From assembly GCF_002096335.1 (NCBI RefSeq), contig NZ_NCUW01000030.1, positions 1 to 64,000 of the forward strand: DNA of 64,000 nt, given 5' to 3'. This DNA is from Streptococcus oralis subsp. dentisani (GTDB lineage: Bacteria > Bacillota > Bacilli > Lactobacillales > Streptococcaceae). Of this stretch, positions 53,842 through 64,000 are shown in pieces. The stretch's first letter is position 1, and each line of letters starts with the position of its first letter. A program made the position numbers and the translations under genes. The notes below the pieces were generated by a model. The model worked only from the letters and a program-made list of their open reading frames with translations, did no database searches and was not told where the DNA came from.

Positions 53842-54920
53842 AAACAGAGTATAGAACCTTTCAATTCAGTCTCCTAGCCATGGCTCCTATCCATACTGGC
53901 AGTGGTGATAAGTACACATCTCGTGAATTTATCTATGAAGATGGGTACTTTTATTTCCCTGATATGGGTAAGTTTTATAATCGAATGGTGGAGAAAGGTT
54001 ATGATCAGAAGTTTGAGCGCTTTTTACAAGAGAGAAAGGCAAGTGCCAGTAATAATCGTTTGGTTTCCTTTTTAGAGGATAACCGTATTTCTGACCGTGA
54101 TTTTGGTGGTTATAGGATTAAAGAGACTGGTTTTGAAACCGAAAAGAACAACATTGATTCCCAGTTAGGTACTATTAATGAAGTAGCAAAGTTTATGAGA
54201 GACCCTTATGGTAATCCTTATATACCTGGTAGTTCGTTAAAGGGAGCCATTCGAACTATTTTAATGAACACAAATCCTCACTGGAACAATAAAAAGGTGG
54301 TTGATACTAGAGGTAAGAATCCTAAGGAAAATAAAAATATGATTCCTTGGGTGCCTAAGAAGGGTAAAGAATTCAATAACATATTTAATGCCATTCGTGT
54401 TAGTGATAGCAAACCATTTAACAATGACAGTCTTATTTTAGTTCAAAAATGGGATTATTCAGCCAAGTCCTTAACTCCCAAGCCTCTTCCCTTATACAGG
54501 GAAGCCATCGCACCCTCAACTAAAATCAATTTCACCATTACTACAACTACTAAGGAAGCTGGAATCCTAATGGAAGAATTAGGACAGAGAGCGCAAGCCT
54601 TTTACAAAGAATATAAAAACTTTTTCTTATCAGATTTTCCTGAAAATAAAATTCAGCCAAATAGTCAATATCCTATCTACTTGGGTGCTGGTAGTGGAGT
54701 TTGGACAAAAACAATTTTTAAACAAGCATATGAAATTGTAAAAGAGAACCACAAGAAACCAGTACAAACTAAGATGAAGGGTAAAGGTGTATTAAAGCTT
54801 ACAAAAGCCCCTATCCTTTTGGAAGATGACTCTGTTCAGCCTTCCATATTAATAAAAAATGATGAATTCTTCTATGAAATGGGCAAGGCAAACTTTATGA
54901 TTAAGGAGATTACTAAATGA
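53838..54920 (+). CDS. csm5: Csm5, head RAMP subunit
   Basis: The 360-residue protein caps the 3' end of the crRNA. RAMP features include LLAMAPIHTGSGDKYTSREF at the N terminus and YIPGSSLKGAIRTILM near residue 130. It overlaps csm4 and csm6 by four bases each (ATGA), so the csm genes form one translationally coupled operon. Confidence 0.93.
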   Translation: MKTEYRTFQFSLLAMAPIHTGSGDKYTSREFIYEDGYFYFPDMGKFYNRMVEKGYDQKFERFLQERKASASNNRLVSFLEDNRISDRDFGGYRIKETGFETEKNNIDSQLGTINEVAKFMRDPYGNPYIPGSSLKGAIRTILMNTNPHWNNKKVVDTRGKNPKENKNMIPWVPKKGKEFNNIFNAIRVSDSKPFNNDSLILVQKWDYSAKSLTPKPLPLYREAIAPSTKINFTITTTTKEAGILMEELGQRAQAFYKEYKNFFLSDFPENKIQPNSQYPIYLGAGSGVWTKTIFKQAYEIVKENHKKPVQTKMKGKGVLKLTKAPILLEDDSVQPSILIKNDEFFYEMGKANFMIKEITK

Positions 54921-56077
54921 AGGTTTTGATTTCAGCAGTGGGTGATACAGATCCAATCCGTAATTTTCACGATGGAGCTTTAGTACATATTGCGAGAAAA
55001 TATCGTCCAGAAAAGATTATTATTGTTTTTTCAGAGAGAACAATTAGTAAGAAAGATGATATTGAGAAAGTAATTCACTCTATCGATTCTGAATACCTCC
55101 CAGAAATTGTATGTCATGAACCAATTATCTTGAATGAAGATGTATTTGTTTTTGATACTATGTATGATCAATTTGATGCTATTATACAAGAGTATTATAC
55201 AAAAGACGATGATTTTATTCTTAATCTTTCAAGTGCAACTCCTCAAGTAAAATCAGCTTTGTTTGTAATTAATAGACTTAGTGAAATCAATGTCAAGGCA
55301 GTACAAGTTTCAAGTCCTGAAAATGATTCAAATGCAGGAGTTGGACATGATGATTCAGAAGATATTGACGCACTAATTGATACGAACTTAGATAACAAAC
55401 AGGACTATATCGACCGAACCATTGAAGATACTTCAGAGAAGTTTAAACAAGGCTTAATGAAGAAAACTTTACGTGATTTTATTACGAAATATGATTACAA
55501 AGCAAGTTTAGAGGTTGCTAATCAATTATCAGACTTTCCTGGATTGAAAGATTGTCGCAAAAAGTTGCAAGATATTGTGGATTCATTAGACAGGCAAGCT
55601 GTACCTCAAGTCCTCCAAAAGAAAAAATGGAGCGAAGAACAGAAAAAAGTATTAAATGCTTATTTGACTATTGATTTGCAAAAAGAACGTGGTAATTTTA
55701 GTGAAGGTCTGATTAGAATTAAAAACCTCACAGAGTTTATCTTAGAAGACTATATCGAAAATCGTTATCCAGGATTTTTGGATAATTACGTGAGTGAATC
55801 AGAGAAATATTATCTCGGGATTTGGGATTATAGTAAGATCTTAAAAGAAAAACATGAGTGGAATCAATATAAAAAAATCAAACCGATTATTAACATGAAT
55901 TCAACTCGAAATACTGTAGCTCACAAATTGGATCCATTAGATTCTGCGGAATTAAAACAGTTAGGTCCTGTTCTAAAAACTCTAAAAGGGCTAATCAAGG
56001 AACAGTATCAACTCACTGAGAAGGATTTTAATTTTTACAATGATTTTAATAAGGAATTATTAGAATTACTGAAATAA
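54917..56077 (+). CDS. csm6: Csm6, cyclic-oligoadenylate-activated RNase
   Basis: The 386-residue protein has an N-terminal CARF domain (MKVLISAVGDTDPIRNFHDGALVHIARKYRP, and NLSSATPQVKSALF) that senses cyclic oligoadenylate. Its C-terminal HEPN RNase has R-x4-H in STRNTVAHKLD (Arg331, His336). When Cas10 sees target RNA this enzyme degrades transcripts non-specifically. It is intact, so the signalling branch should work. Confidence 0.92.
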   Translation: MKVLISAVGDTDPIRNFHDGALVHIARKYRPEKIIIVFSERTISKKDDIEKVIHSIDSEYLPEIVCHEPIILNEDVFVFDTMYDQFDAIIQEYYTKDDDFILNLSSATPQVKSALFVINRLSEINVKAVQVSSPENDSNAGVGHDDSEDIDALIDTNLDNKQDYIDRTIEDTSEKFKQGLMKKTLRDFITKYDYKASLEVANQLSDFPGLKDCRKKLQDIVDSLDRQAVPQVLQKKKWSEEQKKVLNAYLTIDLQKERGNFSEGLIRIKNLTEFILEDYIENRYPGFLDNYVSESEKYYLGIWDYSKILKEKHEWNQYKKIKPIINMNSTRNTVAHKLDPLDSAELKQLGPVLKTLKGLIKEQYQLTEKDFNFYNDFNKELLELLK

Positions 56078-56093
56078 TGAGAGGTAGAATATC

Positions 56094-57380
56094 TTGGAAA
56101 TTTTAATTTCAGCAGTTGGAACGACAGATCCGATAAGTTATAATCGAGATGCAGCTTTATTACATATTGCTCGAACTTACAGACCTGAACAGATTGTTTT
56201 GGTTTATAGTGAAGAAATGTTAGTAAAAAATGATCTAGTTGAGAAAGCATTATGTTCAATAGAGGGTTATCATCCTAAAGTGGTTATTGAATCAATCATA
56301 TTGAAAAATGATGAAGTCTATCTATTTGATAAAATGTATGAAGTGATGGGACAGATTATCGAAAAATACTCTGGAACAGATCATCAATTAATCTTAAATC
56401 TATCCTCAGGAACACCTCAGATTATTTCTGCTTTATTTGCCTTAAATTGAATTAATGATTATAATACGCAAGCTATACAGGTTGCAACACCAAACAAATC
56501 AGCAAATAGAAAGTATGTGCCACTTTCAAGTGAAGATGAACAGAGGCTTTTTGACGAGAACGAGGATAACCAAAAGGATTACGAAGATCGTACAATCAAA
56601 GATGAAGCTGAAAAATTTAACCAGTCTCTTATCAAGCGCCACTTAAGAAATTTAATCTCTTCTTATGATTATCTTGCTGCGGAAGAATTAGTTACTAGAA
56701 AAGAATACAATAAATTACTTTCTAAAAAGAAATTAGCTCGTTTAAGATACATATTAAATGATTTTGTAAAAGTATTTAAAACTCAAGCGATTTTAAAAAA
56801 TATTCAGGGATATTCACTTACAGAAGTTGAGAAAAAAGCTCTTAATTACTTTTTAATGATTGAAGTTTTGAAAGAAAGAGGGCAGGTTGCTGATGTCTTA
56901 ATCAAATCAAAGTCTTATGTTGAATTTATCATCGAAGAAAAGATAAAGAAAGATTATCCAGATTTGATCAAATATGATGGAACTTTTCCAAAGTTAAATG
57001 AAGAATACAAGGATTTTGAAGCTATATTAGATTTCATTGATCTAGAATTTAAGAAAGCCAAGGGTATAAAAGATGAGAAGGAAAGAATCTATTCCCCTCA
57101 GTCAACCTTAAATCTCTTGTCATATGAAAATATTCTATCTTATTATCAAGTTTCTCCTGAATTACTTAAGTCCATAAAGCTAATAAATAGCTTAAATGGT
57201 GAGAGAAATAAGGTGGCACATGGCTTGTCAGAGATTAATAGTAAACTAGTCAATTCTAGAAAATTGCAACAGACAATAGATACCTTACGCTTTATTTTAC
57301 AAAATACATTTGAAATTGATGATAGCTATTTTACTTGTTATCGGACATTGAATCATGAAATGTTAGATCTACTTCGTTAG
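56094..57380 (+). pseudogene. csm6': second csm6, interrupted by a TGA
   Basis: The frame from TTG at 56094 (GAGAGG upstream) would encode 428 residues: CARF domain (EILISAVGTTDPISYNRDAALLHIARTYRP) and HEPN with RNKVAH (Arg371, His376). An in-frame TGA at 56448-56450 stops it after 118 codons, in LFALN*INDYNTQAIQVATP; relatives probably have Arg (CGA) here, so one C-to-T change may explain it. The rest of the frame is open and otherwise unharmed, so the loss is recent. Restart at GTG 56517 could give a HEPN-only fragment. Confidence 0.88.
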
Positions 57381-57455
57381 TAATTATGTGCGTTTAAAAT
57401 ATCTTAATTGTAAGTAGCTTATCTCGTTTGTGTGTTTACATAGCTAATTTCACAG

Positions 57456-57484
57456 TTGACGCAAACTTAAAAAAACGATATAAT
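57456..57484 (+). promoter_or_regulatory. promoter of the alaS T-box transcript
   Basis: TTGACG (57456-57461) and TATAAT (57479-57484) with a 17-bp spacer. Confidence 0.85.
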
Positions 57485-57490
57485 ACTAGA

Positions 57491-57671
57491 GTTGAGAATT
57501 GATTTTCAATTGCCTTAGTCCAGAGAAATGGCGGTGCTGCGAGCCATCTAAGCTAGGAAGTCGTGCTACTCAATCATACAATTGCATAAGATTTTGAGAA
57601 TGACAAGTTCATTGAATGAAGGTGGTACCGCGGTTTTTCGCCCTTCGTGATATGAGCTTGTCTTTTGATTT
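57491..57671 (+). promoter_or_regulatory. T-box riboswitch, alanine specific
   Basis: The leader has the T-box sequence AAGGTGGTACCGCG (about 57618-57631). A large terminator stem, GACAAGTTCAT/ATGAGCTTGTC, follows with TTTTGATTTTT. Stem I includes a likely specifier GCT at 57565-57567 (GTGCTACTC context), an alanine codon. Uncharged tRNA-Ala should favour antitermination and switch on the next genes, ending in alaS. Confidence 0.92.
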
Positions 57672-57683
57672 TTGGAGGTGTTT

Positions 57684-58169
57684 ATGAAGACATTTCTCGT
57701 GAAACAAAAGTTTCGTCTTGGAGGCGAACGCTTTGATATCAAGGATGATAGAGGAGTAGTGAACTATCAGGTGGAGGGATCTTTTTTCCAAATTCCTAAA
57801 ACCTTTACCATCTATGACGCCTATGGTGAGCAAGTCAGTGAAATCAGCAAAGAATTTTTCACTTTGCTTCCTCGCTTTAACATTCAGTTACGGGACGGTT
57901 CCAATTTCGTCATTCGTAAGAAGTTGACCTTCTGGCGAGATAGGTATGAATTTGATGATTTAGGCCTTCGTATCGAGGGCAATATCTGGGATTTGAATTT
58001 CAAATTGCTGGATGACCGAGATCAACTTGTCGCCGAGATTAGGAAAGAAATTTTCCATTTGACCTCAACTTACACCGTAACCGTCTATGAAGACTCTTAT
58101 GCAGATCTGGTCATTTCCCTCTGTGTCACGATTGACTATGTGGAGATGCTAGAAAGCCAATCAAATTAA
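57684..58169 (+). CDS. LURP-one-related (tubby-like fold) protein
   Basis: The 161-residue beta-rich protein (MKTFLVKQKFRLGGERFDIKDDRG ... YEDSYADLVISLCVTIDYV) fits the LOR/YxjI family, which has a tubby-like barrel of unknown function. I choose the ATG at 57684 with GGAGGTG upstream. It lies between the T-box and alaS, so it is under alanine-tRNA control, although the reason is unclear. Confidence 0.75.
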   Translation: MKTFLVKQKFRLGGERFDIKDDRGVVNYQVEGSFFQIPKTFTIYDAYGEQVSEISKEFFTLLPRFNIQLRDGSNFVIRKKLTFWRDRYEFDDLGLRIEGNIWDLNFKLLDDRDQLVAEIRKEIFHLTSTYTVTVYEDSYADLVISLCVTIDYVEMLESQSN

Positions 58170-58191
58170 ACAAGTGAAATAAGGAGACAAT

Positions 58192-60810
58192 ATGAAACAA
58201 CTATCTAGTGCACAAGTACGCCAAATGTGGCTGGATTTCTGGGCAAGCAAAGGCCACTCTGTAGAACCATCAGTCAGCTTGGTTCCAGTAAACGACCCAA
58301 CTCTTTTGTGGATTAACTCTGGGGTAGCAACTCTTAAGAAATATTTTGACGGGACCATTATCCCTGAAAATCCTCGGATTACCAATGCGCAAAAGGCCAT
58401 CCGTACCAACGATATTGAAAACGTAGGGAAGACAGCACGTCACCACACCATGTTTGAAATGTTGGGGAATTTCTCTATCGGAGATTACTTCCGTGATGAA
58501 GCTATCACTTGGGCTTATGAACTCTTGACAAGCCCAGAATGGTTTGATTTCCCAGCTGAAAAACTTTACATGACCTACTATCCAGACGATAAAGATTCTT
58601 ACAACCGCTGGATTGAAGTGGGAGTTGATCCAAGTCACTTGATTCCAATCGAGGACAACTTCTGGGAAATCGGTGCGGGACCTTCTGGACCTGATACAGA
58701 GATTTTCTTTGACCGTGGAGAAGCTTTTGACCCAGAAAATATCGGTCTTCGCCTCCTTGCAGAAGATATCGAAAACGACCGTTACATCGAAATCTGGAAC
58801 ATCGTTTTGTCACAGTTTAACGCAGACCCTGCTGTTCCTCGTAGTGAGTACAAGGAATTACCGCACAAGAACATCGATACGGGCGCTGGTTTGGAGCGTT
58901 TGGTGGCAGTTATCCAAGGGACTAAGACAAACTTTGAAACAGACCTCTTCATGCCAATCATTCGTGAAGTAGAGAAATTGTCTGGTAAGGTCTACGACCA
59001 AGATGGCGACAACATGAGCTTTAAGGTTATCGCTGACCATATCCGTTCTCTTTCATTTGCTATTGGGGATGGTGCTCTCCCAGGAAATGAAGGCCGTGGT
59101 TATGTCCTTCGTCGTCTCCTTCGTCGTGCTTCCATGCATGGTCAAAAATTGGGCATCAACGAACCTTTCCTTTACAAACTCGTTCCAACTGTTGGAAAAA
59201 TCATGGAAAGCTACTACCCAGAAGTACTTGAAAAACGTGATTTTATTGAAAAAATTGTCAAAAGCGAAGAAGAGTCATTTGCCCGTACCCTTCATTCAGG
59301 TCAACACTTTGCCCAAGGCATCGTAGCAGACTTGAAAGCGAAAGGTCAAAGCGTCATCGCTGGACAAGATGTCTTCAAACTCTACGACACTTATGGATTC
59401 CCAGTTGAATTGACAGAAGAAATCGCTGAAGAAGCTGGGATGACTGTAGACCGTGAAGGTTTTGAAGCAGCCATGAAAGAACAGCAAGAACGCGCGCGTG
59501 CGTCAGCTGTCAAGGGTGGTTCAATGGGTATGCAGAATGAAACCCTTCAAAATATCACTGTTAAGAGCGTCTTTAACTATGAAGCATCACAATTGTCTTC
59601 TAAATTGGTGACCATCGTAGCGGACAATGCAGAAGTTGAAACTGTCTCTGAAGGAACTGCCTCTCTTATCTTTGCGGAAACTCCATTCTATGCTAAGATG
59701 GGTGGACAGGTTGCTGACCACGGTCAAATCTTGGATGCTGCTGGAAATGTTGTGGCCACGGTGACAGATGTTCAAAAAGCGCCAAATGGCCAACCGCTAC
59801 ATACAGTTGAAGTCCATGCTCCGCTTGCCTTGAACCAAGAATACACACTTAGCATCGACACCAACCGTCGTCTTCGTGTCATGAAAAACCACACAGCGAC
59901 TCACTTGCTCCATGCAGCCCTTCACAATATCCTTGGTAGCCACGCAACTCAAGCAGGTTCACTAAACGAAGTAGAATTCCTCCGCTTTGACTTTACTCAC
60001 TTCCAAGCTGTGACGGCAGAAGAACTTCGTGCAATTGAACAACAAGTCAATGAGAAAATCTGGGAAGCAATCGCAGTGGAAACTGTTGAGACTGATATTG
60101 AGACAGCTAAAGAAATGGGAGCCATGGCTCTCTTTGGTGAGAAATACGGTAAGGAAGTTCGTGTTGTGACGATCGGCGATTACTCAGTCGAGCTTTGTGG
60201 TGGTACCCACGTTGGCAACACTTCTGAGATTGGCCTCTTCAAGATTGTCAAAGAAGAAGGGATCGGATCAGGAACTCGCCGTATCTTGGCCGTGACTGGT
60301 AAAGAAGCCTTCGAAGCTTACCGTGAACAAGAAGACGCTCTGAAAGCCGTCGCAGCAACCTTGAAAGCACCTCAACTCAAGGAAGTGCCTCATAAAGTTG
60401 AAGGCCTTCAAGAGCAACTCCGCCAATTGCAAAAAGAAAATGCAGAATTGAAGGAAAAAGCAGCAGCAGCAGCGGCAGGCGATGTCTTCAAGAATGTTCA
60501 AGAAGTAAAGGGCCACCGTTACATTGCGAGCCAAGTATCTGTATCAGATGCAGGTGCCCTTCGTACCTTTGCAGATAACTGGAAACAAAAAGACTACTCT
60601 GACGTGCTAGTCCTAGTTGCAGCTATCGGTGACAAGGTAAATGTTCTTGTAGCAAGTAAGAGCAAAGATATCCACGCAGGTAATTTGGTTAAAGAATTGG
60701 CTCCGATCGTTGATGGACGTGGTGGTGGAAAACCAGACATGGCCATGGCAGGAGGAAGCAACCAAGCTAAGATTCAAGAATTGCTGGATGCAGTAGCAGG
60801 TAAATTGTAA
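58192..60810 (+). CDS. alaS: alanyl-tRNA synthetase
   Basis: The 872-residue enzyme has the class II catalytic core ([43 protein letters not shown]), the editing domain with [11 protein letters not shown] and CGGTHVG zinc/active-site motifs, and a C-Ala domain with a coiled stretch near residue 745. It charges tRNA-Ala and clears mischarged Ser/Gly. GGAGACAAT site. Confidence 0.97.
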   Translation: MKQLSSAQVRQMWLDFWASKGHSVEPSVSLVPVNDPTLLWINSGVATLKKYFDGTIIPENPRITNAQKAIRTNDIENVGKTARHHTMFEMLGNFSIGDYFRDEAITWAYELLTSPEWFDFPAEKLYMTYYPDDKDSYNRWIEVGVDPSHLIPIEDNFWEIGAGPSGPDTEIFFDRGEAFDPENIGLRLLAEDIENDRYIEIWNIVLSQFNADPAVPRSEYKELPHKNIDTGAGLERLVAVIQGTKTNFETDLFMPIIREVEKLSGKVYDQDGDNMSFKVIADHIRSLSFAIGDGALPGNEGRGYVLRRLLRRASMHGQKLGINEPFLYKLVPTVGKIMESYYPEVLEKRDFIEKIVKSEEESFARTLHSGQHFAQGIVADLKAKGQSVIAGQDVFKLYDTYGFPVELTEEIAEEAGMTVDREGFEAAMKEQQERARASAVKGGSMGMQNETLQNITVKSVFNYEASQLSSKLVTIVADNAEVETVSEGTASLIFAETPFYAKMGGQVADHGQILDAAGNVVATVTDVQKAPNGQPLHTVEVHAPLALNQEYTLSIDTNRRLRVMKNHTATHLLHAALHNILGSHATQAGSLNEVEFLRFDFTHFQAVTAEELRAIEQQVNEKIWEAIAVETVETDIETAKEMGAMALFGEKYGKEVRVVTIGDYSVELCGGTHVGNTSEIGLFKIVKEEGIGSGTRRILAVTGKEAFEAYREQEDALKAVAATLKAPQLKEVPHKVEGLQEQLRQLQKENAELKEKAAAAAAGDVFKNVQEVKGHRYIASQVSVSDAGALRTFADNWKQKDYSDVLVLVAAIGDKVNVLVASKSKDIHAGNLVKELAPIVDGRGGGKPDMAMAGGSNQAKIQELLDAVAGKL

Positions 60811-60861
60811 GAAAAAATGAGTCCCGGCCAACTATTGTTGGTAAATAAGAAATCATACTCT

Positions 60862-60892
60862 GAAGAGAGCCGTACTGGTTCTCTTCTTTTTG
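60862..60892 (+). terminator. alaS terminator
   Basis: GAAGAGAGCC/GGTTCTCTTC stem followed by TTTTTG. Confidence 0.85.
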
Positions 60893-61545
60893 ATATCCAG
60901 TGACTATTCTAACTTTAAAGTTGTCAAAAATACAAAAAATAAAAACATTTTGCTTAATTATCTTGGATAGGGATTTTATTGTAGGGACTAAACATGTTCC
61001 ATTTTAATGCCCTTCACTTGGTCTTTCTCTGTTTGGAATATCATAGGAAAAGATTGGTTACATTTGTCACTCCATAGTCCGTTCCCTCCTCCCAAGATAT
61101 GCAAACGGCAGTTAAAACAGAGCTTTAGATTCATGTTGGTTAAGAATGCAGTTGGAACCGGTGACAGGTAAAACTTTTCTCGACAGCAGTCGTATGGGGC
61201 ATCTTTATCGGTCGTTGAGTGAATTTAGGAAGACCTATTTTAACCAAGTAGTCAATACTGTGGGGACATTTTGGAGCAGGATAATTCAGTCTAGCGCTGT
61301 CTCGCTTGCGACTTTTAGTTTATAGATAGTATAGGATAGAAAATTTGTTGTTTTTAGTCTAGTTATAAGAAACAGTATGATAAATCTTAATCTTCTCCAC
61401 TTTCCAACTTAAAATGAGGAGTTTGGTTAAAGAATAGGAATTTTTAATAATCGTTGGTTTTACATTCTGGGAACATTCTTGTTGGTATTGAAAAATTGAG
61501 AGAATATATGATTTTTGTGGATATTTTTCGATACCAGAAAATCAA
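60893..61545. other. gene-poor intergenic region
   Basis: About 650 bp hold no ORF with a convincing start or family. Stretches of mixed composition (for example around 61130-61330) suggest relics of a lost gene, but I could not identify it. No strong promoter or repeat stands out. Confidence 0.5.
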
Positions 61546-61548
61546 GAA

Positions 61549-61580
61549 AAAGAGCAGTTGAGATGAGACTGCTCTTTCTT
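61549..61580 (-). terminator. ald terminator
   Basis: Minus-strand stem AAAGAGCAGT/ACTGCTCTTT followed by TTCTTG. Confidence 0.8.
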
Positions 61581-61606
61581 GTATTTATGTTAACTAGTTA
61601 ATGTCT

Positions 61607-62719
61607 TTAGACAAGTTCATCAATCGAAGTGTGGTCCTTATCTAGCCCTTGTGAAACTGGAAGACTGGTCAAGTAACCTTGATAAGTTGTAACTCCTTCG
61701 CGTAAGCCTTGATCTTCAGTGATTGCCTTCTTAAAGCCTTTTCCAGCCAAGGCTTCGATGTAAGGAAGGGTGACATTGGTCAGGGCGATGGTAGAAGTAC
61801 GAGCTACGGCACCAGGGATGTTGGCGACAGCATAGTGGAGCACCCCATGTTTTTCATAGACGGGTTCATCATGTGTTGTCACACGATCTGCTGTTGCGAT
61901 AACACCGCCTTGGTCAACGGCAACGTCAATGATGACAGATCCTGGACGCATTTGTCTGACCATCTCATCTGTCACTAATTTCGGAGCCTTGGCACCAGGG
62001 ATGAGAACTGCTCCAATTACTACATCAGCATCTTTCACGCTTGCTTCGATATTGAATGAATTGGACATAAGAGTTTGGATTTGGTTTCCGAAAACATCTT
62101 CTAGGACTGAGAGACGTTTAGCACTGATATCTAAAATAGTCACTTGAGCACCAAGTCCAAGAGCGATGCGGGCAGCATGTGTACCGACAACACCTCCACC
62201 GATGATGGTTACTTTTCCTTTTGGAACACCTGGTACACCACCAAGTAGGACACCAGATCCACCAGCTTGTTTGGTAAGGAAGTGAGCTCCGATTTGAACC
62301 GCCATACGACCAGCAACCTCACTCATAGGAACGAGGAGTGGCAGATGTCCTTGGCTGTCACGGACAGTCTCATAGGCAATTCCTGTTGTTTTTGCTGCTA
62401 GCATAGCATCTGCTAACTCTGGTGCAGCAGCCATGTGCAAGTAGGTGAAGAGGAGCAGGTCGTCGCGCAAGTAGCCATATTCAGAAGCTAATGGCTCTTT
62501 TACTTTCACGACTAACTCAGCTGCCCAAGCTTCACCAGCAGTAGCGACAATCTCAGCACCTTGCTTTTGGTAGTCAGCATCAGTAAAGCCAGAACCGAGT
62601 CCAGCATTTGTTTCGATAAGGACACGATGACCACGACCAACTAGGCTATAGACACCAGCAGGTGTGAGGGCGACACGGTTTTCGTTATTTTTAATTTCTT
62701 TTGGAATTCCAATTAACAT
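61607..62719 (-). CDS. ald: alanine dehydrogenase
   Basis: The 370-residue enzyme converts L-alanine to pyruvate and ammonia with NAD. The N-terminal signature is [22 protein letters not shown]. Catalytic Lys/His segments ([23 protein letters not shown]) and the Rossmann loop [20 protein letters not shown] are present. It faces alaS across a gene-poor gap, so two alanine-linked functions are neighbours, but they run convergently and have separate control. Confidence 0.95.
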   Translation of the reverse strand: MLIGIPKEIKNNENRVALTPAGVYSLVGRGHRVLIETNAGLGSGFTDADYQKQGAEIVATAGEAWAAELVVKVKEPLASEYGYLRDDLLLFTYLHMAAAPELADAMLAAKTTGIAYETVRDSQGHLPLLVPMSEVAGRMAVQIGAHFLTKQAGGSGVLLGGVPGVPKGKVTIIGGGVVGTHAARIALGLGAQVTILDISAKRLSVLEDVFGNQIQTLMSNSFNIEASVKDADVVIGAVLIPGAKAPKLVTDEMVRQMRPGSVIIDVAVDQGGVIATADRVTTHDEPVYEKHGVLHYAVANIPGAVARTSTIALTNVTLPYIEALAGKGFKKAITEDQGLREGVTTYQGYLTSLPVSQGLDKDHTSIDELV

Positions 62720-62903
62720 AGAGATAACCTACCTTTCAATTGACGGGATTATTTTAGTTGTCACATCCCATTTCATAAATCAAAAATGTGATGGTTTTAT
62801 TTTATATGAAACCGCTTCAAAAATCAAGAAAAACTTTTGCTTTGATGAGCTTTTTTTGCTAAGCTAGTAGGAAAATATATAAGTTAGGATAGGAGAAAGT
62901 TTT

Positions 62904-63524
62904 ATGATAATCCATACAGAAGTTAATGCTGATACTTCTTCTCTCAACTTTATGTCAGTACAAAAAATTTATGTAAGACGTTGGGAGATAATTGGTGACT
63001 ATAGAAGAAGGGAGGAGTATTTACAGTATTTGATTTCGCAATTATATGACTATTCAACTAAAAATAATTTTAATCTATACTTAGTATTAGGGGATGATTG
63101 TTTTAATGATAATACTAAAATAATCCAATATTATAAACTTTGGAAATTGCTAAAAAAGCAACACCTAGAGGTTAGGAATGCAATTTATTCTGAAGAGATT
63201 ATGATTACGAAGAATAATAAAGTGAAATTTTTTGGTGGAATTCAAATATCAGATAGAGAGTCTGTTTCAGACATTGTTTCAATCTTGCTAGTAAAACTAA
63301 CAGCTCATTTATTATTGTTGCCAGAGGGACTTAAAGTTACAACTTTTTTACAGTCAGGTTTTTCAAAGATAATAGCTGAAAATAGCGAGTATATTGAGAA
63401 TGTGGTTAGTAGTGGTGGAATTGTTTTATTCCGTGAAGGTTACTTTGACGATAGGAATACAGATTTTATAGGTTTCGGGGAATTATCCTTAATTACTAAA
63501 GATTTATTTGGAAAAACGAAATAA
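62904..63524 (+). CDS. unrecognised A+T-rich protein
   Basis: The 206-residue protein (MIIHTEVNADTSSLNFMSVQKIYVRRWEIIGDYRRREEYLQYL ...) is A+T-rich, unlike neighbouring ald, which suggests acquired DNA. It has no signal peptide. A conserved-looking central part, LYLVLGDDCFNDNTKIIQYYKLW, and a C-terminal GGIVLFREGYFDDRNTDFIGFGEL could be an alpha/beta fold. GGAGAAAG precedes the ATG. I recognise no family. Confidence 0.6.
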   Translation: MIIHTEVNADTSSLNFMSVQKIYVRRWEIIGDYRRREEYLQYLISQLYDYSTKNNFNLYLVLGDDCFNDNTKIIQYYKLWKLLKKQHLEVRNAIYSEEIMITKNNKVKFFGGIQISDRESVSDIVSILLVKLTAHLLLLPEGLKVTTFLQSGFSKIIAENSEYIENVVSSGGIVLFREGYFDDRNTDFIGFGELSLITKDLFGKTK

Positions 63525-63641
63525 ATCTAGATAAGCTAAAATCCTTAGATGTTGTAAGAATACGAAGAATATAGCAGACCCTTTTGTAGTTGAAAACTTA
63601 GAGATTAAGAGGGATTCGGTTTTGAAACGAAAGGAGATAAT

Positions 63642-64000
63642 ATGGAATCAATCTTTTTAAAACTAGCTCAGTATCCAATAGTCGAGACTGAGCGTTTATT
63701 GCTTAGACATGTAACTTTGGATGATGCAGAAGCTATGTTTGAGTATGCCTCGGACAGAGAAAATACACGCTACACTTTTCCAACAAATCAAAGCTTAGAG
63801 GAAACCAAGAACAACATTGCTCAGTTCTACTTGGCCAATCCCTTGGGACGGTGGGGGATTGAACTAAAAAGCAATGGTCAGTTTATCGGTACCATTGACC
63901 TGCACAAGATTGACACAGTCTTAAAAAAGGCTGCTATTGGTTATATTATTAATAAAAAATATTGGAAGCAAGGATTGACAACAGAAGCCACTCGAGCCGT
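63642..64000 (+). CDS. GNAT-family acetyltransferase, 3' end outside window
   Basis: The first 119 codons read as a RimJ/RimL-like N-acetyltransferase: VETERLLLRHVTLDDAEAMF, WGIELKSNGQFIGTIDLHK and AIGYIINKKYWKQGLTTEA, the start of the acetyl-CoA motif. AAAGGAG precedes the ATG. The substrate cannot be assigned. Confidence 0.85.
   Translation, partial: MESIFLKLAQYPIVETERLLLRHVTLDDAEAMFEYASDRENTRYTFPTNQSLEETKNNIAQFYLANPLGRWGIELKSNGQFIGTIDLHKIDTVLKKAAIGYIINKKYWKQGLTTEATRA

Noticed and set aside
60893..61545. A hidden gene in the alaS-ald gap
   Set aside because: All frames are broken by stops and none has both a ribosome binding site and protein-like composition.

Overview
The window is a 64-kb chromosomal segment from a low-GC Firmicute, almost certainly a mitis-group Streptococcus close to S. 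mitis, S. oralis or S. pneumoniae. The proteins and gene order of uraA, rsmG, lemA, htpX, ABC-F, nth and pyrR-pyrB-carA-carB, and of rpmE2, the DHH phosphodiesterase gene, flavodoxin, crcB pair and rplS, read like the pneumococcal core. Several accessory blocks are set into this backbone.

Layout. 1-3,700: the 3' end of a serine/acid-rich repeat protein, a degenerate GH1-like protein and nested IS remnants. 3,735-19,010: core genes, including a pyrimidine regulon in which uraA, pyrR and the carA-carB gap carry similar PyrR-type leader hairpins, an ABC-F gene behind an attenuator with a three-codon leader ORF, and mntH. 19,118-26,559: an integrative mobilizable element inserted in the 3' end of rpmE2. 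It has a tyrosine integrase, excisionase-like protein, repressor, MobV relaxase with oriT, Rep_trans initiator, RepA_N-like protein, toxin-antitoxin pair, an Spx-like protein without cysteines, a candidate small RNA and unusual hairpin clusters. 26,541-30,997: core genes ending in rplS and tRNA-Arg(CCU).

30,990-45,040: an A+T-rich island at the tRNA 3' end, bracketed by two diverged copies of the tRNA tail and adjoining sequence. It holds a PfbA-like LPXTG beta-helix protein, PP2C-like and PhoU-like proteins, galT and galE, a 2H phosphoesterase, an ABC importer, an MgtC protein and a LacI regulator. Two matching LacI-type palindromes at the two main promoters suggest one regulon. It is followed by a shortened hicA, hicB and a 5'-truncated potD.

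46,430-57,383: a type III-A CRISPR-Cas locus. It has 31 unusually variable repeats, then cas6, cas10/csm1, csm2-csm5, csm6 and a second csm6 broken by a stop codon. No cas1 or cas2 is present. Cas10 has lost the Asp of its HD nuclease motif (His-Ala) but keeps GGDD, and Csm3 keeps its catalytic Asp. This predicts a complex that cuts RNA and signals through cyclic oligoadenylate, with its DNase arm off. Many spacers read as antisense to phage-like coding sequence.

57,450-64,000: a T-box(Ala) leader driving a LURP-one-like gene and alaS, a gene-poor stretch, ald, an unrecognised gene and the start of a GNAT acetyltransferase gene. All calls come from reading the sequence; no database search was run.
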